64,000 nucleotides of DNA from GCA-2746605 sp963704835 (lineage in GTDB: Bacteria; Bacteroidota; Ignavibacteria; Ignavibacteriales; Melioribacteraceae), in contig CAVPHW010000032.1 in the NCBI GenBank assembly GCA_963704835.1, positions 186,001 to 250,000 of the forward strand. Direction: 5' to 3'. Position numbers and translations under genes: made by a program. The notes beneath the pieces are model-generated. The model had not been told where the DNA came from. It ran no database searches and worked only from the letters and a program-made list of their open reading frames with translations. Of this stretch, positions 1 to 8,681 are shown one piece after another (positions within the stretch are counted from its first letter, which is position 1; the number at the start of each line of letters is the position of its first letter).

Positions 1-327
1 CCTAAAGTTGAAGAAGCTGAGAAAAAAATTAGTGAGCTATATGCCAAATATGCTGAAAAGGAATTTAATAGTGCCAGAATTTATGAAAGGATGGAATATT
101 ACAATGCAGCAATTCAGTATTATGAAAACATAAAAAACACTTATTTTGATTCTAATTATGCTCCACTTGCTCATTATAAGCTTATTGATCTTTTAGTGTT
201 AAAAAATAGAGATGATGAAGCATTACGAAATATTGCTGAATATATTAAAAAATATCCTGGTGATTCCAAAATTAAGGAATTACAAGACCTAAGTGTTGAG
301 TTAGAGAATAGACCAAATGACATCTAA
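1..327 (+). CDS. bamD: BamD-like outer-membrane assembly lipoprotein, 3' part
   Basis: Only the last 108 residues are inside the window; the frame is open from base 1, so the gene begins upstream. The visible part is helical and TPR-like, with alternating short repeats such as YYNAAIQYYENI and HYKLIDLLVLKNRDDEA. The stretch AEKEFNSARIYERMEYYNAA matches the TPR layout of BamD/YfiO, the lipoprotein that works with BamA to insert outer-membrane beta-barrels. The signal peptide and lipobox are not visible, so another TPR lipoprotein is possible. Its last 11 bases overlap the start of the following thioesterase gene, suggesting co-translation. Confidence 0.7.
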   Translation, partial: PKVEEAEKKISELYAKYAEKEFNSARIYERMEYYNAAIQYYENIKNTYFDSNYAPLAHYKLIDLLVLKNRDDEALRNIAEYIKKYPGDSKIKELQDLSVELENRPNDI

Positions 328-793
328 GAAATTTGTTAGTGAATCAATTGTAACAATGACTGAACTGGTATTACCTCAGCATACTAACCAGCTTGGTAAT
401 TTGTTAGGTGGTCAACTAATGCATTGGATTGATATCTGTGCTGCTTTAGCTGCCAGTAAGCATTCAGAAAAAGTATGTGTTACGGCTTCTGTTGATAAGA
501 TTGATTTTCACCAGCCAATTAAACTTGGTGATGTTGTTACTCTAATAGCATCAGTGAACAGGGCATTTAATACTTCTGTTGAGGTTGGGGTAAAAGTAAA
601 AGCAGAAAACTATATTTCAAGAAAAAATTTGCACACAAACTCTGCCTATCTTACATTTGTTGGTGTTGATAAGAACGGGAAACCTATAAAAACATTCGAG
701 ATAATTCCGGAATCGGAAGATGAAAAGCGAAGATATAACGAAGCTCTTAAAAGAAGACAAGATAGACTTGCGGCTAGAACAATTAATAATTAA
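317..793 (+). CDS. acyl-CoA thioesterase, hotdog fold
   Basis: The 158-residue product is a single hotdog domain of the YciA/cytosolic acyl-CoA hydrolase type, which cleaves acyl-CoA to free acid and CoA in the cytoplasm. The start region (TELVLPQHTNQLGNLLGGQL) and the helix that follows, with Asp39 in MHWID, are the family's active-site segment. A second strand, VTASVDKIDFHQPIKLGDVV, is the usual partner strand. The start ATG lies inside the end of the BamD-like gene. The preferred chain length cannot be read from sequence. Confidence 0.88.
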   Translation: MTSKKFVSESIVTMTELVLPQHTNQLGNLLGGQLMHWIDICAALAASKHSEKVCVTASVDKIDFHQPIKLGDVVTLIASVNRAFNTSVEVGVKVKAENYISRKNLHTNSAYLTFVGVDKNGKPIKTFEIIPESEDEKRRYNEALKRRQDRLAARTINN

Positions 794-2825
794 ATCAATT
801 TTTATATTATTATTCCTTAATAGTATTTTTTCCTCTCAGACGTATTTAAATAATTTTGGGGTTTCTGAAATTATTAATACTTTTTCCGGCTATACAAAAT
901 TTACTTTTATTGATTACAATAATGACAGCATTGATGACTTAATTCTCTTTGGTGATCAAACAAAAAGCTTTGTTCTTCATAGAGGATTATCCGATTCCAC
1001 ATTTGCCTCGCCTGTTAAAAAATTCTTTTTATTTCCCATTGATGACTTTAAGTGGTTAACAACTAATTCCAAAGGAATAAATTATTATATATTTGTTTCG
1101 CGCAATAAAAGATTGGCCGGAATTGTATCCTTTACCAATAAATATTCTCTACAATTATTAAGCAAAATTGAGTTTGATTCATACCCCTCAACTATTGATA
1201 TTATCGATTTAAACAAAGATTATAAAAACAAAGCCTTAATACATGGTCCAAATTTTAATGGAATCGCAATCCTAGAAAATAGTGGTTATAGATTAAAAGC
1301 AACTACACGTTTAGAGCAAAATGTATTTAAAGAAATAGCCCAAGTTGATTTTAATCAAGATGGCTCAGATGATTTAATAGCAATAGATGTAATGAATAAT
1401 TCCCTAAAGTTTATTGAAAATTTTTCAAATAACGAATTGGTTGAAGGTAGAGAAATTGAGTTTAATGAACCACTTAACTCGATAAAAAGAATATTTTATG
1501 ATAGTGATGAGTTCGTTGATTTAGCGGTTGCTAAGGAGGGCGGATTAGAAATTCTAATGGGGGATTCAGTTTTTTCATACACCTCAAGTATAAAATTAAA
1601 TTATAATTTTAATCCCGAGAGTTTTGAAATTGAAGATTTTAATAGAAATAAATTTTCTGATATTGCCCTTCTAAATAAAGTTGAAGGTAAAGTTGTTCTG
1701 GAATTTAACCAGAACAATTTGTTTAATTCTTTAAGTTATGATTTTGATGGAATCAGCGATATAAGGTATCTTAGAAATAAAAACACAAACGGATTAATTC
1801 TTCTTAGTAAAAACGGTTTAATAAAAATAATAAACTCAAAAAATAGTTGGGGCAGTTCATTCTGCTTTTCAGTTGGAGGAAATCCAAATAAAATATTTTA
1901 TCAAAAGTCTGACTTTAAAAAAGAAGACAGAATTATATTTGGGGATCAAAAAGTTAACACAGTTAGTATTTTAACAAAGAATTCAAAAGGAAAATTCGAT
2001 CAGTTCACTAAAGAAAGATTTTCAAATCCAATTTCAGATTTTACGTGGTCATCAAAGTTCGATCTTCTTGTTGGATATAAATTAAAAACAAGGTTAATTG
2101 AGGTTCGATCGTTAGATAAAAATGCTAAACTTACTTTGAATCAAAATTATATATACAGTTCAAATCCAGTTGAACAACTTTTAATCGATTCTTCCAATAG
2201 TTTGATAACATTGCAAAAGAATAAGGATAAATTATTCTTTCAAAAATTTAATGCTGATAGCGCGCAATATAAACCAAGTAAAGCAATTTTGATTGATACC
2301 TCAATTACAACAGTCATGTTAAATAGTTCAAACGAATATTACTATTGGCAGATAAATGATTTTCTCTCGCAATTAATTTATACTAAAGGTGAAAATAAAC
2401 TAACACTATTTAGTTCATTTTTAAGTGAAAAAGATCATATTAGTTCAGTTATTATTGACAAGAAAAGAAAAAATATGGCTGCAACAGTTTTGTCCATATT
2501 TCATCAAAATGATAAAGAAGAAATAATTGTTTTTGATGGTAAGAAAAAAATGCAAATGAAAATTAAATCTAAGTTACTTAGTGACACAAAAATTGATAGT
2601 GATAATTTTTGGTTTTATACGAATAAAAACAGAGAGCAATTTTTATTTGTTAAAAAAGAAAATAGTGTTCAAAAATATGTGTTAGATTTTGCTAAGAAAA
2701 CCTGTAGATTATTAAATAATTTAAAAACAGAAAGAATACAAGATTACTTTGTTGAAAATTTTGCTGGTAAGCTTTATTTAGTTTACACAACATCCGATAA
2801 TTGTATAAAATTCAAAAAAATATAA
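768..2825 (+). CDS. secreted FG-GAP/VCBS-like repeat protein of unknown function
   Basis: I chose a TTG start at 768 because it puts a typical signal peptide at the N-terminus (basic start, then KSIFILLFLNSIFSSQ). An in-frame ATG at 720 would add 16 polar residues in front of it and overlap the thioesterase gene further. The mature protein of roughly 660 residues contains degenerate FG-GAP/VCBS-like blades with Asp/Asn-rich loops, for example DYNNDSIDDLILFGD and VDFNQDGSDDL (about residues 193-203). These usually build calcium-binding beta-propellers on the cell surface. No catalytic motif is visible. It ends two bases before the next start, so the two secreted proteins are probably co-expressed. 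Confidence 0.6.
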   Translation: MRLEQLIIKSIFILLFLNSIFSSQTYLNNFGVSEIINTFSGYTKFTFIDYNNDSIDDLILFGDQTKSFVLHRGLSDSTFASPVKKFFLFPIDDFKWLTTNSKGINYYIFVSRNKRLAGIVSFTNKYSLQLLSKIEFDSYPSTIDIIDLNKDYKNKALIHGPNFNGIAILENSGYRLKATTRLEQNVFKEIAQVDFNQDGSDDLIAIDVMNNSLKFIENFSNNELVEGREIEFNEPLNSIKRIFYDSDEFVDLAVAKEGGLEILMGDSVFSYTSSIKLNYNFNPESFEIEDFNRNKFSDIALLNKVEGKVVLEFNQNNLFNSLSYDFDGISDIRYLRNKNTNGLILLSKNGLIKIINSKNSWGSSFCFSVGGNPNKIFYQKSDFKKEDRIIFGDQKVNTVSILTKNSKGKFDQFTKERFSNPISDFTWSSKFDLLVGYKLKTRLIEVRSLDKNAKLTLNQNYIYSSNPVEQLLIDSSNSLITLQKNKDKLFFQKFNADSAQYKPSKAILIDTSITTVMLNSSNEYYYWQINDFLSQLIYTKGENKLTLFSSFLSEKDHISSVIIDKKRKNMAATVLSIFHQNDKEEIIVFDGKKKMQMKIKSKLLSDTKIDSDNFWFYTNKNREQFLFVKKENSVQKYVLDFAKKTCRLLNNLKTERIQDYFVENFAGKLYLVYTTSDNCIKFKKI

Positions 2826-2827
2826 TC

Positions 2828-4471
2828 ATGGAAAAACTGTTTAGCTTATTAATTTTAGTAAATATTTCATATGCCCAAAATTTAGACTCTCTGTATAATG
2901 AGTTAATGAATCGCAGTTCTAAACCTAGCTCAATCTCACAAATTCAAATAGAGAATGATGGAAGGAATAAATGTGAATTTGGATTAAGGGCAACAGTTAG
3001 GCAACATATTGATGAATTCAGTTATGATCAACGCCAATCAATAGAAGAAATACTTTCTCGTCCATCATTGCAAACTAGTATTATCTCTCCCTCAGGTATT
3101 TTTAGAATTCATTATGATACAAGTGGTTATAATGCTCCGCTTTATGATGTGAATGAATTAGCAGTTGCCTTTGACTCAGCCTATAGTTACGAAGTATCTC
3201 TTCTTGGCTATCCGCCACCTCCAAGTGATGGTGTTTTAGGTGGAGACAATAAATATGACATTTATATTCGACATCTAAGTGGAGGATTATATGGAACTAC
3301 AACCCCAGAAGACAATATTGGTGGTGATAAGTATTTAAGTTATATAGAAATTGATAATAGTTTTACGAAGAATGAAGGCTATAATACTTATGGAATAAAT
3401 GCAGCGAAAGTTACAGCAGCTCACGAGTTTCACCATGCAATTCAAATAGGCAATTATATTTATAGAACTGCCGATTCATTCTATTACGAACTTACTTCTA
3501 CTGCACTTGAAGAATTTGTTTTTGACGAGGTTAACGATTATTATGCTTATATGTCCTCCTTTTTTAATCAACCCAGTAAAAAATTTCAAGATAATTCGGG
3601 TTATAATTTGGCTGTATGGAATATTTTCTTAAGAGAGCGGTTCGCTGGTGCAACTCCAAATATTGGGGATAAAATTATTAAAAGGAGCTGGGAAAATCTC
3701 GTTCAAGATAGAGCAATAATTGCAATTGCTAAAGCAATTAATGAATACGGATATTCATTTTCCAGAGAGTTTAATAATTTTGGGACTTGGTTATACTTTA
3801 CTAAATACCGAGCTAAACAAAATAAATATTTTGAGGAAGCTAAATTCTATCCATTAGTAAAACCAACAATAACATCTCAAATAAATAGTGTTGAAAAAAC
3901 TTTTACCATCTCTTGCGAACCAACCACTGTTAATTATTTAATGTTTACCGAAAATAAAAACTCTGGTACTGATACACTTTCAGCGGTTTTAAGTAATTCT
4001 GATATTTATGCTGCAACAATTAATGGAAATGCAACTAATTTAGATTTTACAATTTCTAATTATTCTTTTACTGGATCAACTGCAATAAATGAATTTTATT
4101 TTTCAAAACTTTCCGGCTCTTCAATTGAGTATATCAATAGTAGTTATATTTACAACAATGAACTTACTGGTGGTAATAATTCTTTATCAGAAATTAGTAG
4201 TGCATATCCGCAACCATTTGATTTTACAAACAACTCAATAATTTTTATTCCAACTTACAAAGATGAATCGGGTAGTGCTGAATTAAATATTTATTCTTCA
4301 GATATGAATCTGGTATATTCTGGGTTTAAAAATATTTTACTTTCTGAAAACGTTGTTGTAACATGGGACGGTTTAAAAAACAACGGTGAGCGTGCTTCTA
4401 GCGGAGTTTATATTTTTGTAACTAAGGCTGATGATAAAATTAAAAAAGGAAAATTTGTTGTTTTCAACTAA
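2828..4471 (+). CDS. secreted MXAN_6640-type putative zinc metalloprotease with C-terminal sorting domain
   Basis: The ATG at 2828 is preferred to an in-frame ATG at 2801 because it directly precedes the signal peptide MEKLFSLLILVNISYAQ and avoids overlap. The 547-residue product has an MXAN_6640-like catalytic domain: FRIHYDTSGYNAP, then DGVLGGDNKYDIYI, then the zinc-binding HEFHH at about residues 199-203. The last 85 or so residues form a FlgD-like Ig/T9SS-type sorting domain (SAYPQPFDF, VVVTWDGLKNNGERASSGVYIF). It is therefore probably exported through the type IX pathway and left at the surface or released. The substrate is unknown. Confidence 0.78.
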   Translation: MEKLFSLLILVNISYAQNLDSLYNELMNRSSKPSSISQIQIENDGRNKCEFGLRATVRQHIDEFSYDQRQSIEEILSRPSLQTSIISPSGIFRIHYDTSGYNAPLYDVNELAVAFDSAYSYEVSLLGYPPPPSDGVLGGDNKYDIYIRHLSGGLYGTTTPEDNIGGDKYLSYIEIDNSFTKNEGYNTYGINAAKVTAAHEFHHAIQIGNYIYRTADSFYYELTSTALEEFVFDEVNDYYAYMSSFFNQPSKKFQDNSGYNLAVWNIFLRERFAGATPNIGDKIIKRSWENLVQDRAIIAIAKAINEYGYSFSREFNNFGTWLYFTKYRAKQNKYFEEAKFYPLVKPTITSQINSVEKTFTISCEPTTVNYLMFTENKNSGTDTLSAVLSNSDIYAATINGNATNLDFTISNYSFTGSTAINEFYFSKLSGSSIEYINSSYIYNNELTGGNNSLSEISSAYPQPFDFTNNSIIFIPTYKDESGSAELNIYSSDMNLVYSGFKNILLSENVVVTWDGLKNNGERASSGVYIFVTKADDKIKKGKFVVFN

Positions 4472-4525
4472 AGTCAATTTTATACATAAGTATTATCAAA
4501 AGTTAACCTTTTAAAAATATATTAT

Positions 4526-5158
4526 ATGACCAACTACTCCATTTCTTTCCAAGATGTTACCAAATTATTTGGCCGAAGATTAATTTTTAAAAACATCAAT
4601 ACAAAGTTAGACAGTGGAAATATTTATGGTTTTTCCGGTAGAAATGGTTCTGGAAAATCGACATTAATTAAGATTGCGGCTGGCTTAATATCACCGACAA
4701 GTGGAAAAGTAATTCACACCAATTCCAACAAGACAATTATCCCGGAAAAGTTACACAATTACTTAGGATTTGTATCTCCTTATTTAGTACTCTATGATGA
4801 ATTTAATGCTGAGGAAAATATTTATCATTTTGCAAAAATAAGAGGAATTAAATATGATGAGGAACGAGCGAAATTTTTATTAAATGAATTTGATTTATAT
4901 TCACGAAAAAACGATTTGCTTAAAGGTTATTCATCCGGAATGAAGCAGAGAATGAAATTTATTTTTGCTCTTATGCACTCTCCCAAAGTATTGTTTTTTG
5001 ATGAACCCACATCAAATTTAGATATTGCCGGAAAAGATAAAGTTTATGAAATAATTGAAAACGAGGGGAAAGAAAATTTGGTTATTGTTGCTTCAAATGA
5101 AGAAAGCGATCTTGTATTGTGTAAAGATATTTTAGAGATAGAAAATTTTAAGAACTGA
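4526..5158 (+). CDS. ccmA: ABC transporter ATP-binding protein, CcmA-like
   Basis: The 210-residue product is a single compact ATPase. It has a Walker A GRNGSGKST at residues 38-46, the signature YSSGMKQRMKF near 135-145 and a Walker B VLFFDEP at 155-161, followed by the D-loop SNLD. Length and gene order (a CcmB-like permease next) fit the CcmA subunit, which with CcmB drives c-type cytochrome maturation at the inner membrane. No other Ccm genes are nearby, so a related short ABC exporter remains possible. A palindrome lies between this gene and its partner. Confidence 0.75.
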   Translation: MTNYSISFQDVTKLFGRRLIFKNINTKLDSGNIYGFSGRNGSGKSTLIKIAAGLISPTSGKVIHTNSNKTIIPEKLHNYLGFVSPYLVLYDEFNAEENIYHFAKIRGIKYDEERAKFLLNEFDLYSRKNDLLKGYSSGMKQRMKFIFALMHSPKVLFFDEPTSNLDIAGKDKVYEIIENEGKENLVIVASNEESDLVLCKDILEIENFKN

Positions 5159-5169
5159 AAAGTATCTTC

Positions 5170-5202
5170 AAACCTCCAAGGTTTATAAAACCATGGAGGT
5201 TT
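5170..5202. terminator. long inverted repeat between the CcmA- and CcmB-like genes
   Basis: Arms of 15 bases (5170-5184 AAACCTCCAAGGTTT and 5188-5202 AAACCATGGAGGTTT) pair with one mismatch around a 3-base loop. The right arm runs into five Ts at 5200-5204. This looks like an intrinsic terminator or attenuator on the plus strand, but it sits inside a predicted two-gene operon. It could instead be a dispersed palindromic repeat or an RNA-processing site. Confidence 0.6.
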
Positions 5203-5227
5203 TTGTAAATATTGGAGTTTTAGGTTA

Positions 5228-5887
5228 ATGACATTCATTGCAGTATTTAAAAAAGATTGGGAATCAGAATTAAGAACGCGCTATGCTATTAATGCTTTAG
5301 CAATGTTTATTCTTGTTACAATAAGTGTAATTCTTTTTTCAATTGGGCAAGAAAAAATAAGCATTCATCTAACCGGCGGTTTATTTTGGGTTGTGATTTT
5401 CTTTTCTGCAATGTCTGGTCTTTCGCGTACATTTGTTTCAGAAGAAGAAAGAGGAACAACACTTACGCTTCAATTGATTGCAGCTCCTTCTACAATTTAT
5501 TTTGGGAAACTATTATTTAATCTGGTACTAGTTTTTATAATGAACATTTCCATTGTGTTTTTATATTATTTATTATTCGAATCATTTGTTATTCTTAATC
5601 TATCTTTGTTCTTTTTGTCATTGCTTTTAGGAAGCATTGGAATTGCTGTGTCATCAACATTAATTGCTGCAATAATTTCCAAAGCCAATACAAAAGGAAC
5701 ATTGTACCCTGTACTGTCATTCCCAATTTTGCTGCCTCTTATTTTGACTTTAATGGAATTAACAAAATTTGCTATGGATGGAGACTTAGTTTCTAAATCC
5801 TTCGTAGAATTGGCTGTTCTTGTATGTTATGATGTAATAATGCTGACAGCCGGATATATGCTATTTGATTTTATTTGGAAAGATTAA
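5228..5887 (+). CDS. ccmB: CcmB-like ABC transporter permease
   Basis: The product has 219 residues and about six membrane helices. The segment FVSEEERGTTLTLQLIAAPS, which follows the second helix, is the conserved cytosolic loop of CcmB family permeases (ERGTLEQL-type). In that family the protein forms the membrane channel of the CcmAB ATPase, which releases holo-CcmE during cytochrome c maturation. It pairs naturally with the ATPase gene 69 bases upstream. The intervening hairpin may lower or separate its expression. Confidence 0.78.
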   Translation: MTFIAVFKKDWESELRTRYAINALAMFILVTISVILFSIGQEKISIHLTGGLFWVVIFFSAMSGLSRTFVSEEERGTTLTLQLIAAPSTIYFGKLLFNLVLVFIMNISIVFLYYLLFESFVILNLSLFFLSLLLGSIGIAVSSTLIAAIISKANTKGTLYPVLSFPILLPLILTLMELTKFAMDGDLVSKSFVELAVLVCYDVIMLTAGYMLFDFIWKD

Positions 5888-5978
5888 TCCTCCGCTAAAA
5901 TCCATTTACTTTTGTTTCTGAATGATTTTATTTGAATTACAAATCTCTTTTAATACATAAATAGCTTCCCCAAATATT

Positions 5979-6584
5979 ATGATCAAGAAATTAGAAAAAA
6001 ATTTTTACACTCGAGATGTTCTTATTGTAGCAAAAGAGTTATTAGGCAAGATTTTTGTTTTTCAGGATAAAAGAATAAACCAAAACCTATCTGCAAAAAT
6101 AGTTGAAGTTGAAGCGTATGATGGAAAAGTTGATGAAGCTTCTCATACTTTTAATGGCAAAACAGAGCGGAATAAAATTATGTTTGAAGAAGGAGGTTAC
6201 TTGTACGTATATTTTAACTATGGAATGCATTTTTGCGCGAATGTTGTAACCGGAAAGAAAGATGAGGGAACTGCAATATTACTAAGAGCAATGGAACCAA
6301 TTTTAGGTGAGCATATTTTTTCTGAAAGAAGATTTAATAAAACAGTTTTTACCGAAAAAGAAAAAATTAATTTATTAAATGGACCCGCTAAAATCTGCCA
6401 AGCCTTTAGCATAAACAGAGAACAATATGGTACTGATTTAACAAAAGGTAATATTTACTTGATTGATTCACCAAACTTAAAAGATTCTCAATTTATAACA
6501 ACTAAAAGAATTGGAATCAAAAAATCAGTTGATCTACCTTGGAGATTCTACATAAAGGATAATCCATTTATTTCAAAAAAATGA
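5979..6584 (+). CDS. mpg: 3-methyladenine DNA glycosylase, AAG/MPG family
   Basis: The 201-residue product is full length for the bacterial AAG family, which removes alkylated purines in base-excision repair. The catalytic motif IVEVEAYDG (residues 41-49, general base Glu45) is present, followed by DEASHTFNGKTERN and the DNA-binding/nucleotide-flipping strand YLYVYFNYGMHFCANVV (74-90). Further motifs RAMEPI and LLNGPAKICQAF are standard for the family. It appears monocistronic, with a weak 90-base upstream gap. Confidence 0.92.
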   Translation: MIKKLEKNFYTRDVLIVAKELLGKIFVFQDKRINQNLSAKIVEVEAYDGKVDEASHTFNGKTERNKIMFEEGGYLYVYFNYGMHFCANVVTGKKDEGTAILLRAMEPILGEHIFSERRFNKTVFTEKEKINLLNGPAKICQAFSINREQYGTDLTKGNIYLIDSPNLKDSQFITTKRIGIKKSVDLPWRFYIKDNPFISKK

Positions 6585-6725
6585 TAGAACAGCTAAAAAT
6601 TTATTTTACATTCAAAATATTATCTATTTATTCGAAAATAATTATCCAAATTACATATCCTCTCTTGAAACTTAAATGTGAAACGGATTGTATTATTATT
6701 AACATTTTGTATATACGGAGTAAAA

Positions 6726-7517
6726 ATGACAAACAAGTATCTCGCCTTTTTTGTAATGCTGGTATTATCTCTAACAAGTATAAAAGGGCAGAATAAAGAA
6801 TTTAGAAAATTAGAAAACAATGCTTTTTCTGTTGGAGAAAAACTAACATTTGATGTTAAATATGGCTTTGTAACTGCAGGAGTTGCAGTTATGGAAATTC
6901 CTAAAATTAAGACAATTGCAAAGCGTAATACTTACCATATCACTTTTAATGTAAATTCAGTTTCCAGTTTCGATCCTTTTTTTAAGGTAAGAGACAGATA
7001 TGAAACCTATCTTGATAAAGAAGGATTGTTCCCTTGGAGATTTGAACAACATATACGCGAGGGAAGTTACTCTAGAGATTTTTCTGCTTTTTTTGATCAA
7101 AGGAGAAATAAAGCTAAGACTTCAAAAGACACATATGACATCCCGGATAATGTTAACGATATTGTTTCTGCTTTCTATTTAGCCAGAACATTTGATTACA
7201 GTAATCTTAAAGTTGGAGAAAGCTTTCATTTAGAAAACTTTTATAAGGATAAAGTTTATCCGCTTGATGTAGTTTATAGAGGTAGGGAAACTATAACTGT
7301 TGATGCCGGAACCTTTGATTGTATTATGATTGAACCAATGGTAGTTGAAGGCGGTTTATTCAAGAGTGAAGGAAGCATTATTGTTTGGTTGACTAATGAT
7401 GCCGTAAAAATGCCAGTCAAGGTAAAATCAAAAATATTAATTGGATCTATTGATGCTGAATTAACAAAGTACGAAGGCATTTCTAAAAAAATGACATCAC
7501 TTGTAAAAAAGAGTTAG
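6726..7517 (+). CDS. DUF3108 family secreted protein
   Basis: An ATG at 6726 preceded by GGAG is preferred over a GTG at 6678, because it gives a clean signal peptide (YLAFFVMLVLSLTSIKGQ) and a 263-residue product. The mature part is the DUF3108 beta-rich domain: GEKLTFDVKYGFVTAGVAVM near the start, SAFYLART in the middle and a second strand set VWLTNDAVKMPVKVKSKILIG near the end. The family is widespread in Gram-negative envelopes and has no assigned reaction. It is predicted to be periplasmic or outer-membrane associated. Confidence 0.8.
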   Translation: MTNKYLAFFVMLVLSLTSIKGQNKEFRKLENNAFSVGEKLTFDVKYGFVTAGVAVMEIPKIKTIAKRNTYHITFNVNSVSSFDPFFKVRDRYETYLDKEGLFPWRFEQHIREGSYSRDFSAFFDQRRNKAKTSKDTYDIPDNVNDIVSAFYLARTFDYSNLKVGESFHLENFYKDKVYPLDVVYRGRETITVDAGTFDCIMIEPMVVEGGLFKSEGSIIVWLTNDAVKMPVKVKSKILIGSIDAELTKYEGISKKMTSLVKKS

Positions 7518-7529
7518 TAAAGGAATAAG

Positions 7530-8081
7530 CTAGGTAATCATAATAAATTTAGTCTTAAATTTTTTGGCAAGTTTAATATGTTCTAAATGGTGATTACAAT
7601 GCCATGCGTATATTCCAATATTTTCACTTAGTTTTATTTCATTTTTATTTTCGGGATGATAAAAAGTAAAATTTAACTGTTGATCATTCAGGCTTTTTAG
7701 TAGTATGGTCCATCTTGAATGCAATCCTTCTAAAATTTTAAGGGAAAGATTAATTGGAGAAATACTACTATCAGGAAGTTCAGCCCATTTGTCTTCAAAG
7801 TAAGGTTTTATCGTAGGATTTTCTTCAGTAAGTGCTAGTTTAAATCGAATGAAGCTATTCATATGACTATCAGCGCAATGGTGAACAATTTGTTTAATAT
7901 TCCAACCATTTTGCCTGTATTTGTACAATAATTCTTTTTCGGATAATCCGAATATTTCTTTACTGAGATTGGTCGGAAAATCTTCGATTATTGATATCCA
8001 ATTATTAATAGTTTCTGACGTTATCATTTTCGGTTTACTAAATTTGCCGATTGGATATTTATATTGTTGATTTGATATCAT
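7530..8081 (-). CDS. YfiT/DinB-family putative metal-dependent transferase
   Basis: The 183-residue product opens with YKYPIGKF, the signature start of the YfiT (BstA-like) branch of the DinB superfamily. The fold is a four-helix bundle with a metal site; visible ligands are His67/His68 in VHHCADSHMN and His161 and His165 in WHCNHHLEHI. Relatives are bacillithiol S-transferases or metal-dependent hydrolases of unknown substrate. Whether this organism makes bacillithiol is not shown here. It converges on the DUF3108 gene with only 12 bases between them. Confidence 0.82.
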   Translation of the reverse strand: MISNQQYKYPIGKFSKPKMITSETINNWISIIEDFPTNLSKEIFGLSEKELLYKYRQNGWNIKQIVHHCADSHMNSFIRFKLALTEENPTIKPYFEDKWAELPDSSISPINLSLKILEGLHSRWTILLKSLNDQQLNFTFYHPENKNEIKLSENIGIYAWHCNHHLEHIKLAKKFKTKFIMIT

Positions 8082-8121
8082 ACTCTTTTAGTCCAAATTA
8101 TTTCTTAAATCAAGGAATTAC

Positions 8122-8586
8122 TCATTTCCCGGTTGTTTTCTTTTTCCCTTCACTTGTCATAGCCATACTTTTCCTTCTAATCATATTACTAATAAATTCA
8201 GTTTTTCTAAATCTTAAAGCTGACCAATCTTCATCAATAGCGATTTGTCTTACACCTTCAAAGCCAAATTCACCTAATTTATTCCATCCGGAATCCCTAT
8301 TAAAATCACATTTATACTTTTTTGAACTCCCTTTTGGATAAGCAAACCAAAGTACAACATCGTCCTCAAACAACTTATTAATTTTTATAATTGTAGAATT
8401 AATTTCTGATTTCTTTGTAACAAAGATTAAAATAAAGTTAATTTTTTTAATATTCTTGAGATTATTTTTTATTGTGATAAAACTACTCCATTCAGAAAGA
8501 ATTGGTTTAAATGATTCGGGAGAGTTTAGCACAACAACTTCTTCTTGGGATTTCCAATTCAGTTTTTTGATTATTGGGTTTATCAA
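8122..8586 (-). CDS. conserved hypothetical protein
   Basis: The 154-residue soluble protein is not one I can name. It begins at a TTG (8586), since an in-frame stop lies just upstream and no earlier ATG exists. The N-terminal half reads like a Rossmann-type domain (EEVVVLNSPESF, then a beta strand INFILIFVT). The C-terminal half has a compact signature LWFAYPKGSSKKYKCDFNRD, then FGFEGVRQIAIDEDWSALRF, and a basic tail. I recall this layout from conserved hypotheticals in Bacteroidota, but no function. It is divergent from the CPBP protease gene. Confidence 0.6.
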   Translation of the reverse strand: MINPIIKKLNWKSQEEVVVLNSPESFKPILSEWSSFITIKNNLKNIKKINFILIFVTKKSEINSTIIKINKLFEDDVVLWFAYPKGSSKKYKCDFNRDSGWNKLGEFGFEGVRQIAIDEDWSALRFRKTEFISNMIRRKSMAMTSEGKKKTTGK

Positions 8587-8681
8587 TTTATTCTCGCGTA
8601 TTTATTCAAAAATTAGTTTTTCATACCCTAATCATACTTTTAACAGTAGAATACTTATTTGCTTTTACATATCTTAGGCTT

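Noticed and set aside
6581..6796. 71-residue frame right after the glycosylase gene
   Set aside because: It overlaps the well-supported DUF3108 gene, including its signal peptide, and has no recognisable pattern.
8051..8341. Plus-strand frame opposite the YfiT-like and hypothetical genes
   Set aside because: It covers parts of two minus-strand genes with better codon patterns and family matches, so it is a shadow.
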